A stretch of 5,700 bases of DNA from contig WAQC01000094.1 of the NCBI GenBank assembly GCA_015520425.1, forward strand, positions 1 to 5,700. The letters are read 5' to 3'. The notes beneath the pieces are model-generated. The model was not told where the DNA came from, ran no database searches, and saw only the letters and a program-made list of their open reading frames with translations. The number at the start of each line of letters is the position of its first letter. The stretch's first letter is position 1. The position numbers and the translations under genes are program-made. Of the stretch, positions 4,904-5,700 are shown piece after piece. Source of the DNA: Candidatus Pelearchaeum sp. GTDB lineage: Archaea; Thermoproteota; Nitrososphaeria_A; Caldarchaeales; Caldarchaeaceae.

Positions 4904-5700
4904 TTATCGCGGAGCCTTCAATCCTGCGCCTGTTAGTATAACTACGGCCTCTTTCTCTGATGATATAATCTCGTCTATCTCGCGTCTAAGCGCGGCGTAT
5001 CCCACTGCTGACGAGGGCTCTACGTGGAAGCCCATAAGACCAAGCTCGCGGTGTGCTCTTAGTATCTCCTCGTCTGAGACAATCCTAACCTCGCCGCGCA
5101 CGATTGTGAGCTCTCTCACCATCTCAGACAGGCGTGGTGGCCTAGCTACTGTAAGCGCGTCAGCTACGCCAACCCTGAACTGGGATGTGTCGTATTTCTC
5201 TCCGCGCAGCTCGTAGTATAGGGGGGACATGCTTCTGGGCTGGACGGCGACTATCGTGGGCATGCGCTCAACAGCCCCCGACTCCAGGAGATGCTTGAAG
5301 CCATAGATTACTCCCAAGAGTATGGTACCCGCCGATACTGGCACGTATATTACGTCGGGGCTGTTCCACCTAAACTGCTCGGCCAGCTCGTATGCTAGCG
5401 TCTTTATCCCTTCAATGAAGTAGGGGTTCCATGCATGGCCTACGTAGATGAATCCACTGTCAGCGCTTGTGGCTGCTTGGGTGATTAGCTCCCTGCTTCC
5501 TGAGAGCTTCTCCAGCCTAGCTCCCAACGCCTGTATTTGACGCTCCTTGTGCTCCGAGATTGTGGTGGGTGCGAATATCCTGCACTCAAGCCCAGCGTAT
5601 GATGCGTAAGCTGCTATTGATGCCCCAGCATTACCAGACGAGTCCTCAGACACGCCCCTGATGTTCCTACTACCAGCGAAGGAGCGGACATAACTCATCA
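4904..5700 (-). CDS. Threonine synthase-like PLP-dependent enzyme (fold type II), 5' end outside window
   Basis: The 264 residues counted from Met at 5698 lack the N-terminus, including the lysine that binds pyridoxal phosphate; that Met is internal because the SSGNAG motif lies only 20 residues after it, whereas family members have about 80-150 residues before it. Visible marks: EDSSGNAGAS (18-27), the phosphate and substrate loop of this fold; NPYFIEGIKTLAYELAEQ (91-108), typical of threonine synthases; PVSAGTILLGVIYGF (120-134), the PLP-phosphate glycine loop in a variant form; EPSSAVGYAAL (228-238); and LTGAGLKAP (255-263), resembling the family's LTGHGLKDP end. The family carries out beta- or gamma-replacement or elimination on amino acids: threonine synthase makes threonine from phosphohomoserine, and relatives include cysteate synthase and threonine dehydratase. 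The exact reaction is unproven. It heads an apparent operon with the MFS transporter 9 bases downstream; the promoter lies outside the window. Confidence 0.88.
   Translation of the reverse strand, partial: MSYVRSFAGSRNIRGVSEDSSGNAGASIAAYASYAGLECRIFAPTTISEHKERQIQALGARLEKLSGSRELITQAATSADSGFIYVGHAWNPYFIEGIKTLAYELAEQFRWNSPDVIYVPVSAGTILLGVIYGFKHLLESGAVERMPTIVAVQPRSMSPLYYELRGEKYDTSQFRVGVADALTVARPPRLSEMVRELTIVRGEVRIVSDEEILRAHRELGLMGFHVEPSSAVGYAALRREIDEIISSEKEAVVILTGAGLKAPR

Noticed and set aside
4728..5216. Plus-strand 162-codon open frame spanning the MFS/PLP junction.
   Set aside because: It runs antisense to two well-supported genes, is rich in Ser/Thr/Pro without any motif, and has no promoter or ribosome-binding site.
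5696..5698. ATG at 5698 as the start of the PLP enzyme.
   Set aside because: The SSGNAG motif would lie only about 20 residues from the start and the PLP-binding lysine region would be missing; the frame stays open to the edge, so the gene begins outside.
1..5700. Search for tRNA, rRNA, C/D-box RNA, CRISPR repeats, transposase or integrase genes, or a defence or mobile system.
   Set aside because: Nearly all bases belong to conserved protein genes; the two intergenic stretches (2309-2394 and 2602-2675) are too short and hold no such signature.

Overview
The window looks like a piece of a thermophilic archaeal chromosome, most likely from the TACK/Thermoproteota side. The reasons are: a DHH phosphoesterase of the archaeal RecJ-like type; a protein that joins an AbrB-type DNA-binding domain to PhoU repeats, an arrangement common in archaea; a TATA box centred about 26 bases before a start codon with no Shine-Dalgarno sequence (leaderless style); very tight gene packing; and many Arg/Lys/Glu/Val/Ile residues. 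I cannot name a genus.

Layout. Positions 1-2601 hold three genes on the minus strand, transcribed in the order zinc-ribbon protein (2395-2601), M20 metallopeptidase (1148-2308), DHH phosphoesterase (from 1121 and cut off by the left edge). M20 and DHH are only 26 bases apart and are probably cotranscribed. The 86-base gap between the zinc-ribbon gene and M20 holds GC-rich inverted repeats and possibly a promoter. Positions 2602-2675 are a 74-base AT-rich divergent control region with a clear TATA box, a perfect 16-base palindrome and four short direct repeats. The AbrB-PhoU regulator runs rightward from 2676 to 3716. Its stop codon overlaps that of the convergent MFS transporter (3713-4894, minus). 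The transporter follows, after only 9 bases, a threonine-synthase-like PLP enzyme (4904 to beyond the right edge, minus). These two form an apparent operon whose promoter lies outside the window.

Function. Most genes are housekeeping or metabolic: nucleic-acid processing (DHH), hydrolysis of an N-acylated amino compound (M20), amino-acid metabolism (PLP enzyme) and transport (MFS). The most interesting part is the 2602-2675 control region. A DNA-binding-domain protein of the PhoU type has a perfect palindrome lying exactly between its TATA box and its start codon, where a repressor would block initiation; autoregulation is a reasonable but untested idea. I found no RNA gene, CRISPR array, insertion sequence or integration site, and no convincing new multi-gene defence or mobile system. 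Both edge genes are incomplete.
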